DNA of 64,000 nt. Origin: Rutidosis leptorrhynchoides (lineage: Eukaryota; Streptophyta; Magnoliopsida; Asterales; Asteraceae). The position numbers were made by a program, and so were the translations under genes. The notes beneath the pieces were generated by a model that saw only the letters and a program-made list of their open reading frames with translations, was not told the DNA's origin and did no database searches. Positions 22,358-34,833 of the stretch are shown here, piece after piece. The stretch's first letter is position 1. Every line of letters starts with the position of its first letter. The DNA lies in contig NC_092342.1 of assembly GCF_046630445.1 (NCBI RefSeq), positions 177,092,501 through 177,156,500 on the forward strand, given 5' to 3'.

Positions 22358-24882
22358 CTTGATATGTTTAAATTGTATTATTAATATCATTATTCTAATA
22401 TGAAAATAGAATACATGTAACTGGTTATATCTTTTACATCACTTGTATTATTAGATATTATTATTATTATTAAGAACTATAAACTAATATTATTATTAGG
22501 AACTAATACCTTTTATTATTATTAACATTTTTATTATTATTATTATTATCATTAATATTTATCATTATTATTATTAAGAATATTATTACTAATATACTTA
22601 ATTATTTATCAATATTAATCATATTATTTGAATTATAAAAGAATCAGATGTATATGAGTGGAGTTTGTTTTTTTGTCACAATCACAGTGTACTGATTTTT
22701 GTTTTCCTATCTACAAAGTCGAATAAGATCATAGCAAACCAACAAATTCTTGTTAGTAATCTCTTTCTTCTCTCATTATTTATATTTATTTTGGCACCTG
22801 ATGGATATTACTGTCAACACTTAAATCTTTTAATCCGATCAATACTAGTAGATAAAGGAGCCAATTTACATTACTTTATGAACTACAAACTTCAGAATAC
22901 CTCTCACAGTTTTCAAATATCAACAATCGTGAACCACCTTGCGAATCAAGAACCCACCACCTTTAATGTTACAATTTCTGTTTCTTTTATTTCAATTGAT
23001 CACTATCCTAATATATATATAATATATCCGCTCTATGTATGTATAATATACATATATATAGACATACACCCGCCACTTACATATCATAAACATAAACATA
23101 AGAACCCACATACAAATATATAAATATATACAAGGATATATACAGCTATATTCATGAATCATTTTAAATCCCTTTCAAACTTTATATTCTTCTTTTCTTT
23201 TCCTGTACGATCGAGCAAATCATTAAGGGAAAACAGAAGCAAAAGGTCTATACAAGCATAATATTCCAATTACAATTCATAAAGACAAAACTCAATCACT
23301 TTAATTATTTTCTTCTTTTTTTCTCTGTCCTTTCACCCTTTGTCAATACATAAAAATTTCAATGAAATATAATGTAGCTGTTTCACATCTCAATCACATA
23401 TTTTTTATACATACTTTTACATGTGCACAATATTGAATATAAAGAACATATACATATGGAACATGAATAAAACCTCCATCACTTTCATTCAATAAACCGA
23501 GAACACAAACCACTTGTTGAAATTTCTTACCACTAGTTTTGTTCTTCTCAAAACCATCGAACCACTCAAGCAATCACCATTCGTCACAACTGCAGCACCA
23601 CCCCCTTGAATCATCCAAAAGTGCTTATGTTATTCGATGTCATTGATGTATCCTATTGCTATTTTAAAACTGACATGACTGCAGTCCATTGCTGCATCAT
23701 TTAGCCACCTTACACTGTAGCTGCTGCCTGGTAATTTCTATTTCATTGAACTAACAACACATGGAGCAGACTACCACTGCTACTACTATAATGCTTTCTG
23801 TTTCCTGCACAGACCAAAAACACAATACATTTAATTATTGAAAACACTTACAATTTAATACACAAGATCACGAATATAATGAGGATAAGGATAATTGTGA
23901 TTCTGTTTTCTATTCAAGCTTTGCAACCCAAGACAAACCAACACTATCACCATAACCTTACTCTCTCTCAACGCTTCTTTCAATTGTGAACAACCAATAT
24001 CCACCTCCCACCACCATTGAACAAGGTCAACACCATAAACACCATGTTAAACCATTACTGCTACTGCATACATTCTATTTCTGTTACTGGCCGAACACAA
24101 CCACCAACCTACAGACACCCTTCGAATTAACTACGGATACAACTCTATTTTTCATTTCGAATATAATCTCAAGACCTATTACCAGCCCTTTTTATTTATT
24201 CGCTCGAATAACCACATCAAAGAACAACACACTCAAATCAACACTATGATTATGAAACTGATTAATCTATTAAACCTTATCTTTACTATTACTTGGGTTC
24301 GATGATTGATACAGCTCTGTTCCTATTTTGACTCACTATTTAGACACCACTAACCCTCATTATCGTTATCGATCCCGATCATTAAACTCATCAAGAACAT
24401 CATTAATTATTGATTTTGTTCAAATCAAATAAGAACACAGAAAACATAGAGGAATTAAAGAAATTAAGAAAACATTATTGAACTGATTACTTACTCAATC
24501 AATTGATGGATGGATTTCTTAATCGATTGATGATGGTGATGATTAACGATGATAATAGAGACAGATGATGACATTGAACGATGATGATGCTGAATCGATG
24601 ACATACTAAACTTTGATCGATTGTTTGATTGATGAATCGAAGAACACATGAACCATGATCTTTCTCCTGGCGTGTTTGCTTCTGCTATCTTCGATCTACT
24701 TTTGGGAGCTGACAACAGAAGAAGCACAAGTTAACCTATTAACCAGATGTTTGTACTGGACTCTTATTGATGTAGTTGGGCCGAGTTTATCTTGGGCCAT
24801 AACGAGTCCAATTCATTTAAAGAAGAAGGGAAGAACAAACAGATTTATTTATTTGAGTATTGTGATTAATTCAGAAAAATTG

Positions 24883-24959
24883 AGATAGGGATATGGTTAA
24901 GGGCGTTGTTGGGTTTCGAGAGGTCACGGGTTCGAGCCCGGTCGTGGGCAATTTTTTTT
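24883..24959 (+). other. tRNA-derived (SINE-like) stretch inside LTR-B
   Basis: Contains GGTTCGAGCCC, a good match to the pol III B box, preceded by an A-box-like ATGGTTAAGGGCG, and followed by a T run. It is followed by a long (ATT)n tract. The homologous place in E4 (31054-31136) has GGTTCGAGTCT. It is not a complete tRNA cloverleaf; more likely an old SINE or tRNA fragment in the LTR. Confidence 0.4.
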
Positions 24960-24989
24960 GGAAAAGCTTTAGAAATGGTATATGCATTA

Positions 24990-24994
24990 TATTT

Positions 24995-25060
<66 letters not shown>

Positions 25061-25079
25061 TTATTATTTTTATTATTAA

Positions 25080-25126
<47 letters not shown>

Positions 25127-25187
25127 GTATTAGAATTAACATTATTATTATTATCATCATCATTTTTACTACTAGTATCGCTATTAC

Positions 25188-25235
<48 letters not shown>

Positions 25236-25240
25236 CACTA
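24990..25240. repeat. (ATT)n-rich microsatellite in LTR-B of E5
   Basis: Long interrupted ATT/TTA trinucleotide array. E4 has a matching array at 31168-31260. Confidence 0.95.
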
Positions 25241-26691
25241 TATTAATACAATAAAATTTAGTCATATAAAATATATGAAATAAAACTATACTAATATTTT
25301 TATAAATTATTTATTTAAAGTATACAAGATAAATATAGACAACATATAATTTAAGATATAAAATGTAAATAAAATATATATATACTTTAATTAAGAATTA
25401 GTGTAGATTTTATATATAATTACAACACTAATATATAAATATTATATATATATAGAATTATTTGATTTTATGTGTTAATATATATACTTGATATAGGTTC
25501 GTGAATTCGAGGTCAACCATACACTTGTTAAATGTCGTCATATGTATTTTTACTACAAAATACATTAGGTGAGTTCATTTGATTCCTTTTTACTCTTTAC
25601 ATTTTTGGGACTGAGAATACATGCGCTACTTTTACAACTGCTTTATTAAATGCTTTTGAAATACATTTTGAACTGCGAATACATGAAATGCTTTTATAAA
25701 TATTTGACGTGATAGACACAAGCAATACATTCCTCGAATGAATTATGTGGACGTGATAATTGCCACCACTAAATTATGTCGACGTGATAATTGCCACAAT
25801 TGATATGAATATTTTTCCCCTAATTATTATTGCTTGGTAACCTAAGAATTACGGAACATCACTAATTTTGAGAATTAGTGCACGCCTAATTGACGCGAAT
25901 CCTAAAGGTAGCTACCGGGTTTAACACCCCCACCCAGAATGTTCACTAGACGGAAGGGCTAGTGGCGTGGTGTTTAGTACTTCGAAGTTTATATGATTAT
26001 TATACAGACGAGATGTTCTGTTTTGGGGATATTATTATGCGCATTATATGTTAAGGTCAGTTACCAAGCCAAGCTATGAAAGCAATGAAAAGTGAATGTT
26101 ATGTATCGAGAGAATGATTTTATACACAGGTTATGTGTATGATATTTTTGTGCACGAGATATGTGTACGGTTACTAAGATTTATGAAAGATGATTTCGTA
26201 CACGAGAAAGGTGTACTGTATTTAAAAGATATCACATGTACATTACAGGTGGGTATAGGATTCGGGCCCATTTGTACCATGCAGCATTTAAATCTTGTGG
26301 TCTATCAAAATGATGAATTTTTATTGTTTATGATAAACTTATGAACTCACCAACCTTTTGGTTGACACTTGAAAGCATGTTTATTCTCAGGTATTAAGGA
26401 AATCTTCCGCTGTCATTTGCTCATTTTAGAGATATTACTTGGAGTCATTCATGACATATTTCAAAAGACGTTGCATTCGAGTCGTTCGGTTCATCAAGAT
26501 TATTATTAAGTCAATTTTAGTTGGATGTATTATGAAATGGTATGCATATCGTCAACTTTCGCTGTAAGGAAAGTTTGTCTTTTCAAAACGAATGCAATGT
26601 TTGTAAAATGTATCATATAGAGGTCAAGTACCTCGCGATATAACCAAATGTAATGTATTCATCCAGATGGATTAGGACGGGTCGTTAGAGT

Positions 26692-26703
26692 TGGTATCAG
26701 AGC
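26692..26703 (+). promoter_or_regulatory. primer binding site (E5)
   Basis: TGGTATCAGAGC, an exact match to the usual plant initiator tRNA-Met primer site, two bases after the LTR end. Confidence 0.9.
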
Positions 26704-26820
26704 GGTGGTCTTAGCGAACCAGGTCTTGCATTAGTGTGTCTAACTGATAGTTGTTTAGATGCATTAGTGAGTCTGGACTTCGACCGTGTTTGCATGTCAA
26801 AAATTTTGCTTATCATTTAG
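26704..26820 (+). other. conserved post-PBS leader (E5)
   Basis: GGTCTTAGCGAACCAGG...TTGCATTAGTGTGTCTAA...GATGCATTAGTGAGTCTGGACTTCGACCGTG. The same block follows the PBS in E4 and in all family A copies, although the two families differ elsewhere. This is the usual place for RNA packaging or dimerisation signals. Confidence 0.55.
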
Positions 26821-27074
26821 TGTCGAAAATTATTTGCTTACCATCCTTAAAGTCTAGACACGTCTTACTGCCTCTATTGCATAGACAGTGTATAGATAAA
26901 TTCATATCTTAGCGTATCTGTTATTGTTACCTTTGCCTGACAGCTTTCATAGATTCCTCCGAAACTTATGGAATTTTAGTATTATATATGCATATGTAAA
27001 TTATGTATTGCAAGGTACTAATATACATCCTATATTCTATTTCTTATCGAAAATCTTTCACCTGATCGTACGAG

Positions 27075-27521
27075 ATGAATCCCTCAACCAGTTCGAATTC
27101 CTTGGATTCTGACAACTATTCCTATATGGAGTTTCACCTAAGCTCCGAAAGCAGTGTCACCAGAATAAATCAACCAATCATCCATCCCCAATTCATCTAA
27201 TGGGTTCGTAGCTTTCTCAATCATTGGAGACAAGAAGAAGGTGATCCTTTCCATCCACCACATTGCCCTCTTGGCGAAGAACCTGAAGCACTTACCGGCA
27301 AACCTGTCTGAAACACCATTTTCTCTCTCATTTCCAGAGTATCTGGTCACGACTATATACTATACCAAATTCTAGATCTTATTTATCCGCTCATCCGAAC
27401 CGACAATCATCCCAGAGTAATAGAAGAAGTTAACGAAATTCGTGCCCGAGTTGTAGCCTTGGAAAATACGGTGCAAAATGTACCAGCTTCAGCAACATCT
27501 CATTCTGTACCTCGAGTATAA
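27075..27521 (+). pseudogene. family B leader ORF with two internal stops (E5)
   Basis: 149-codon frame from ATG 27075 to TAA 27519-27521, interrupted by in-frame TAA at 27198 and TGA at 27309. The N-terminus is Ser-rich (MNPSTSSNSLDSDN, then HLSSESSVTRINQ), followed by NHWRQEEGDPFHPPHCPL and EPEALTGKPV. The C-terminal part has a heptad-like helix (VNEIRARVVALENTVQN). It sits between PBS and the internal PPT-like motif, the same slot that holds ORF1 and ORF2 in family A, and its Ser/Thr-rich start recalls ORF1. Not a recognised domain; perhaps a gag-like leader protein. Confidence 0.55.
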
Positions 27522-28966
27522 TTATCATTCTACGAATTGTTCTACATCAATTATCTTCATTCTACGTGACGATTATATAATTTTTAATGTTTTTAACGGT
27601 AAATCAAATGAGTTTAATATCATATTAACTCATTAAATCCATGATTACATCTGAAGAAAATATATATGTATATATGTTTTCATAAAGATTGTAATTAAAA
27701 ATTCTTTTGTACAAACTGTTAATGATGAAAATATTTTAACGGGTAGGTAATACCCGAGGAATATTTAAGATTTCACATTAATAAGTTACACTGTATATTC
27801 TTCGAATCTGATTCAACGGTCATTTACTATCCTACTTACATCCACAGATATACGTATCCGTTCACCGCAGAATAACCATTTCCATTCAATTACATATTTG
27901 GATTTTTATTTATCAGAATCCAACAAGTGGCATAATGAAGAAAACGTTGGACAAAGTAAAATTTGTTAGAAACAAACAAATTAACTATGAGAAATTTTGT
28001 TAAGAATTCACGCTAACGAAATCCTAGCTAACTATTCCTAGCTAACTGATTACATTTTATTTATCGCAATTTATTTTATCGCAATTTAATTCTCGCAATT
28101 TTATTTATTGTCATTTAATTTCTGTTATTTATTTTACGCACTTTATATATCATCATTTAATTACTGTTATTTTACGCACTTTAAATTTCGGGACACGTAT
28201 ACAAAGTTTTGACATATCATATCGACGCATCTATATATATTATTTGGAATAACCATAGACACTCTATATGCAGTAATGATCGAGTTCTCTATACAGGGTT
28301 GAGGTTGATTCTACAATAATATATATACTTTGAGTTGAGATCGAGTCTGAGACATGTACACGGGTCACGATACGTATTAATTAATTCGAATATTATATAT
28401 TAAACTAGATATGAATTGTTGTACTACTAATTGTGGACTACGAACTGTGGACTAATGACATTGGACAATAAAAATGAATTAAAATATTGATTATAACATA
28501 TGAAACTAAACATCTCTTCAAGTTTGCCACTTGATTTTATCCTAAACCTCATTTGTATTTTGACGATTCTAATCTGCGTTCAACTTTTCATGATTCTCGA
28601 AAACACCTCAATCGAGAGGATGAACCAACCGCACTTCGTCTACGGAAGAAAATATTGATGCATATAGTTATGCACCTGAAAAACTCTCGGAAACTGAGCA
28701 AACGTTTAACACGTAGCTATGCTAATTCCTTTAGTGTTATTATTACCCAAAATAAATTGATAATCCCTTTTAAAGTAACGGATTTTGTCACAGCTCCAAC
28801 AAGTCAACTTCGACTTTTCGTCCGAAACAACCTTATTATAACCTTGATATATATGCATGCTCTTTTATTGTTACCTGGGAACCTTTTATATTCCACCATA
28901 TTACCATCAGCGTTTAATCATCTAAAAACACAATTCTCCTGAAACCACCTCGGATTAATAACCAAC
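27522..28966 (+). other. E5 internal non-coding sequence
   Basis: Includes the internal PPT-like motif AACGGGTAGGTAATACCCG (27737-27758). 28550-28940 is alignable with 59731-60020 of E4 (for example ATAGTTATGCACCTGA, GATTTTGTCACAGCTCCA, CAAGTCAACTTCGACTTTTC). The 129-residue frame at 28553-28942 is not conserved as an open frame in E4 and is not credible as a gene. E4 begins at 28967; the five bases before it are CCAAC. Confidence 0.5.
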
Positions 28967-29755
28967 TGTGATGACCCGGAAATTTCCGATCAAATTTAAA
29001 CTTTAATCTTTATATAATTCCGACACGATAAGCAAAGTCTGTAATATAGAGTCTCGAAAACTTTGGAACTATGTTCATATGTTCAATTACCCTTTGACTA
29101 TGCCCGACGATTCACGAACAATAAATTATAAATAAATATGTAAATACGTATGTGGATATAAAAAAAATAAATATAAGTATATATAATATTTTGAATTAGT
29201 AAAGTATACTTTAATTAATTAAAACTTAAAATGTAAAAATAACAATTAGAATAATTAAGTTACTATTAATATATATAAATATATATATGTTACTATAAAA
29301 TATACATAAAATGTATAAATATTATCTAGACAGTAAAAGTCAACACATAATGTGATATTACATAAATCATAGATGATAATATATTAGATTACTAGTTTGG
29401 ATATAATTAATATATTAATATTATTTTTCCCTTAAATTCATCATTTTTATTGATAATACTAACATCAATACTTGTACTAGTAACATTATTACTTCAAAAA
29501 TAAAATATATAAGATTTGAGTTGTATTAAGTAATATTATTAATGTTATTATTATCATTACTAATATTAAGATTATTATTATCTCTATTATTTTTATTATT
29601 ACTAAGTTTGAGTATTGTTATTAAAATTAAGTATAGATATTAAGATTGTATTAGTAATAATATTCAGTTTCCTTAAAACATAAAATAAAGATATAATTAT
29701 ATAAACAAATATATGAATAAACAGATACTCATGTATATGATATCGATACATACAG

Positions 29756-29860
<105 letters not shown>

Positions 29861-31053
29861 ACGAATATATATACATAAATAAGAATAATTATATCTATAT
29901 TTTGTTAACATCCACATCTGATCTACTTTTGAGGTTGAGCCTGTTTATGTAGCAATCAAAGACTATACCTGTTTTGTCTTCCTACCTTTTAACCGATTGC
30001 AAAAGATAGAATCTATTACAGTGTATAACAAAATTTGTTACACATCCCTATCTAACTTTAATTCTTTCTGTACTATGGCTTTCTGTCAAAATAACGAAGA
30101 CATTTTAATCTTTATATAGCAATCGATCAACTAGTGCCAATTCTCTGTTATTCCAATGTAAGAATCAAATCACCATCATGCTTATCCGTTTTACTGCTGC
30201 TGTTTTTGATTGAACAAAGAATCACCAAACATCTGTTGCTGCAATCTTTCTTGCTTCTTTTCTACTTTGAACACTACGATCATCTCTCTCTCTCTACAAA
30301 TTCTCTTCGATAATCATGAATCTTACTTCAAGTGTTTCTGTTCCAATACCACGAATCCTTATAACAACCATAACAGCCATTGAACCTTGATGCCACACGT
30401 TACAGTCCAACTCGTCACTTTTCTCTTCTCTCTCTCCTCTCTTCATCATAAACCCTACCTGCAGTTATTTTTCGTTTCTAAATCGAGAGTAACTACAAGA
30501 ACCATCTGTTTCCGTTCATACGAAACCACCACCATCACATACTCTTTTCCTGTTTCTATTACATCAATCATCATCAACAATACTTACTGCTACAACTGCT
30601 AATATGCTTCCTTTTTTTTCTGTTTAAAACGAATCAAGAACCCTCATCAACCGATAGCCATAATTCCCGTGTCTGCTATGAAACAACGATGATATATATT
30701 ATAATGAAATAAAGAATCAGGATGAATGAATAATAGATTGATTGATTGGTAGTGGGTATACTCGAATATAAAGGAAGAGGAGGGTCCGGCTAAGAAAGCA
30801 ACGTTCTTGGATTCTATTCGATCGACATCAGCTTCCTTATCTGAATTTAACCTTTACAAATCTGAATCGGGCTGCTGTTGGGCCTTGACAATTGATTAGT
30901 TAAACGGGTTCTTTACTTGTTTCATTTACTTGGGCCATAATCTGTTATGATTATTTGGAGCTTAGGTCGATTAAATCTATGAAGATGGAAGGAGAAAACG
31001 AAACAGAAAAAAAACGGGTTATATTATTTTGGGTTGCACATAAATCAGTATAT

Positions 31054-31136
31054 ATGGGCTAGAGCAGATGGTTTGAGTCATGGGATGTTATACAGAAGGT
31101 CGCGGGTTCGAGTCTTGGCATTGGCAATATTTTTTT
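31054..31136 (+). other. tRNA-derived (SINE-like) stretch inside LTR-B
   Basis: GCTAGAGCAGATGG (A-box-like) and GGTTCGAGTCT (B-box-like) are about 50 bases apart, ending in a T run (31130-31136). This is the same location as 24883-24959 in E5. Not a functional tRNA by eye. Confidence 0.4.
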
Positions 31137-31167
31137 AACACTTTTGAGGTAGTGTTTCAATACCATA

Positions 31168-31260
<93 letters not shown>
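31168..31260. repeat. (ATT)n microsatellite in LTR-B of E4
   Basis: Nearly pure trinucleotide array, downstream of the tRNA-like stretch. Confidence 0.95.
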
Positions 31261-33013
31261 GTTGTTGTTGTTATTGTTCTATTATTATTAGTACTAATAT
31301 TATTATTATTGTTATTATCATGATTAATGTTATTATTATTAGAAATATAGTTATTAGTATTATGATCAGTATTATTATTTTTACTAATAATAGAACATAA
31401 TTAGTATTATGATTATTGATATGATCCCTAAGTGTTAATATTAAGTATTATTAGTTTTAATATTTCTATTATAATGAAATATAATATATCTTTCATTAAT
31501 ATTAGTAGTATCATCACAATTGTAATTATTATTATCAGTATTGTTATAAATATGATAGGTATTACTGATGTCATTATTATCAATTATTGTTATTGTTATT
31601 AGTACAAATAATATACTTATTATTATTATTATCACTAGTAATTGTATTATTATTATTATCTTTATGATTAGGATTACTAATATGAAAATAATACAAGTTA
31701 TCATTATTTTAATATTAGTATCACTTTTGTAACTATTAGTATAATTAGCATTATTATTAAACAAAAGTATCGTTGTTAACAATGTCATTAGTATTATTAA
31801 TATTATCATTTTAATAAAGTTATTATTAATATTAGTAATAAATCTATAATATCAAAACTATCATTTTTAGACAAATAAATATTTTGTACACAAAACATAT
31901 TATTTACATATATATTAATATTCTATATATAAATCATATTAACAATACACATACAACAAATTATATTTTCAATATAATGCTAAATATATATAGATATCAA
32001 AATAACTATATTAATCACTTTAAATACATATACAACATAAATATATACAACATATAATTTAAGATATAATGTAATGTATATTTTTTTTTTTAAAATGAAA
32101 TCTAGTATAAATCTTATATAACTACAAAATTTGTTTAAATAATATATATTAATAAATGAAATTTTGAGATTTCAATTACATGTTTTAATATATATAATTG
32201 GTATAGGTTCGTGAATCCGAGGCCAACCTTGCATTGTTCAGTTGTTCAATATCGTCATATGTATTTTTACTACAAAATATAGTAGTGTGAGTTTCATATG
32301 ATCCCTTTTACTCTTTACATTTTTGGGACTGAGAATACATGCGCTACTTTTACAACTGCTTTATTAAATACTCTTGAAATATGTTTTGAACTGCGAATAC
32401 ATGAAATGCTTTTATAAATGTTTGACGAGACAGACACAAGCAAAACATTCCTCGAATGAATTATTATGCAGACAGAAGTTCTGCGGATTATTATTGAATT
32501 ATGTGGACATGATAATTGCCACCATTGAATTATGTGGACATGATAATTGCCACTATTGAATTATGTGGACATGATAATTGCCACCAGTTGATATGAATGT
32601 TATATATCGAGAGAATGATTTTGTACACAGGTTATGTGTATGTTATTTTTGTGCACAATATATGTGTACGGTTACTATGATTTATGAAAATGGTTTCGTA
32701 CACGAGAAAGATGTAATGTATTTAAAAGATATTGCATGTACATTACAGGTGGGTATAGGATATGGGCTCATTTGTACCATGCAGCATTTAAATTTTGTGA
32801 TCTATCAAAATGATGAATTTTATTGTTTTATGATAAACTTATGAACTCACCAACCTTTTTGGTTGACACTTTAAAGCATGTTTATTCTCAGGTATGAAAG
32901 AAACCTTCCGCTGTGCATTTGTTCATTTTAAAGATATTATTTGGAGTCGATCATCGCAATGAAATCAGCTGTTGAAGACTTCGTCCAGATGGATTAGGAC
33001 GGGTCCTTTCAGT

Positions 33014-33025
33014 TGGTATCAGAGC
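33014..33025 (+). promoter_or_regulatory. primer binding site (E4)
   Basis: TGGTATCAGAGC, exact initiator tRNA-Met type, two bases after the LTR. The conserved leader (33026-33180) follows and contains a local tandem duplication of the TCTGGACTT-GAACCT part. Confidence 0.9.
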
Positions 33026-33456
33026 AGTGGTCTTAGCGAACCAGGTCTGCATTAGTGTGTCTAACAGGTAGTTGTTAGGATGCATTAGAGAAGTCTGGAC
33101 TTCGACCTAGTAGTTGTTAAGTTATATTAATGAGTCTGGACTTGAACCTGGTCTGCATGTCAAAAGTTTTGCTTATCATTCTTGTCAAAAATTATCTGCT
33201 TATCATCTTTAGTCTAGACACATCTTACTGCATTGATTGCATGAATAGTGTATAGACAAAATTCATATCTTAGCGTATCTGCTAATTCATATCTTGGCTT
33301 ATCTGTTACTGTAGACTTTATCTGGCACGCTTCCTTAATTCCCTTCGTAATCTACGGGATCTTCTGTACTATGTATAGATATTCTATGTAATAAGAATAT
33401 CATCCGATATCCGAAAATCATTTCATATCGAAAAATCTTTTATTCAATCGTATGCA

Positions 33457-33965
33457 ATGGAACTCACCACTAGTTCAAGTCCCTCAGATTCCGATATAGA
33501 GTCCCACTCCAGCTCCGAAAGCAGCGTCACCAGAATGAATCAATCAATCAGCCATCCCCAATTCACCTGATGGGATTCGTAATATACTAAATCATTGGAG
33601 ACAAGAAGAAGGTGATCTCTTCCATCCGCTACATTCTCCTCTTGTTGATGAACCTGAAGCATTCACCGGCGAACCTGTTCGAGACACCATTTTTTTTCTT
33701 TTCCTCGTTACCCGAACATCTCACCATGATTATATATTATCTTAAATTCAAAACCTTGTACATCTGCTCGTTCTGACCAACAATCATCCCGGAGTAATAA
33801 GTCAACGAGTTTCGCACCCGAGTTGTAGCCTTGAAAAGTATGGTGCAAAATGTACCAGCTTCAGCAACATCGCCAGCACCAACAGTACCACCAACAACAA
33901 CATCCGCATTCCAAGCCTCAATTTCACAATCTGTCCCACGAACATCAACATCATATGCACCATAG
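33457..33965 (+). pseudogene. family B leader ORF, decayed (E4)
   Basis: Starts MELTTSSSPSDSDIESHSSS and stops at TGA 33568-33570 after 37 codons. Further pieces of the E5-like protein follow in other frames: NHWRQEEGDLFHPLHSPL and EPEAFTGEPVRDT, then VNEFRTRVVALKSMVQNVPASAT and a Pro/Thr/Ser tail ending at TAG 33963-33965. Small indels have destroyed the frame. It is in the same slot as ORF1/ORF2 of family A. Confidence 0.55.
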
Positions 33966-34218
33966 ATACCAAGAAGTACCAACATCAATTAACGATGAAG
34001 TATTGATCCCTAACTTCATCAATATTCTGCGAAGAATATGTGGATCCTAATAGTTTTAGGGATTACTTATTTTAGCTCGAACCGAAAAATCAAATGAGTC
34101 TAATATAATATTGACTTATTAAATCCATGATTACATCTGAAGAAAATATATATGTATATATATTTTCATAAAGATTGTGATTAAAAATCTTTCGTACAAA
34201 CTATTAATGATGAAAATA

Positions 34219-34243
34219 TTTTAACGGGTAGGTAATACCTGAG
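34219..34243 (+). promoter_or_regulatory. internal PPT-like motif (E4)
   Basis: TTAACGGGTAGGTAATACC, matching the motif before the E4 3' LTR (TTTAACGGGTAGGTACTG) in its first 13 bases and the E5 internal copy at 27737-27758. Confidence 0.5.
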
Positions 34244-34828
34244 GAATATTTATATTTCACATTAATAAGTTACAAGGTACATTCTTCGAATCTGATTCAA
34301 CAGTCATTTACTATTCTACTTACTTCATAGATATACGTATCTGTTCACCAAAGAATAACCATTTTCATTCCAATTACATTTCACATACGAGTTTCTGCCG
34401 ATCAAAAACCCAAGTCAAGATTTGACAAGTGGCATAATGGAGAAAATAATGAACAAAAATAAAATTTATTAGTAACCAATTAATTAACTACGTAAAACTT
34501 TAAAACTATGTTAACTGTTCCTAGCTAACTGTTACTATATGACTATTTCCTTAAAATATACTAGTTTTGGTGGAGCTATTGAACTATTGGACTATTGGAC
34601 TACTATTATGGACAATTAAAAATTATTAACAGAGTAGGAAATATTAAATACAACACATTTCGATTTAAAAGATTGTAAATAAATTTCATCTTCTACAGTT
34701 AAATATTTCCTCAAGTTGCCACTTGATTTCATCTTAAACCTCATTTGTATCTTGACGATTTCAATATGCGTTCAAACCTTTCATGATTCTTGAAAACACC
34801 TCAATCGATAGGATGAATCAACCGCACT
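34244..34828 (+). other. E4 internal non-coding sequence before E3 insertion
   Basis: Non-coding, alignable with 27760-28650 of E5. It ends at GCACTTTATC, where E3 is inserted; uninterrupted E5 reads GCACTTCGTCTACGG at the same place, giving an empty-site comparison. Confidence 0.6.
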
Positions 34829-34833
34829 TTATC
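34829..34833 (+). repeat. target site duplication of E3 (left)
   Basis: TTATC, repeated exactly at 59731-59735 on the far side of E3. Confidence 0.95.

Larger units (their letters stand above)
21996..26689 (+). repeat. 5' LTR of E5 (family B, 4694 bp)
   Basis: Begins TGTGATGACCCGGAAATTTC. It contains (TA)n at 22281-22356, a tRNA-like stretch at 24883-24959, a 230-bp (ATT)n-rich run at 24990-25240, and the conserved block with AGCATGTTTATTCTCAGGT at 26340-26412. Open frames inside (for example 22665-23123, and the poly-Leu/poly-Ile frames at 24893-25265) read simple repeats or AT-rich sequence and are not credible genes. Confidence 0.8.

Noticed and set aside
22665-23123. 152-codon frame in the E5 LTR
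   Set aside because: AT-rich, no domain, not kept open in the E4 LTR copies.
24893-25265. Poly-Leu/poly-Ile frames
   Set aside because: Translation of an ATT microsatellite.
31054-31136. Functional tRNA gene
   Set aside because: Only A/B-box-like motifs; I could not fold a complete cloverleaf with acceptor stem.
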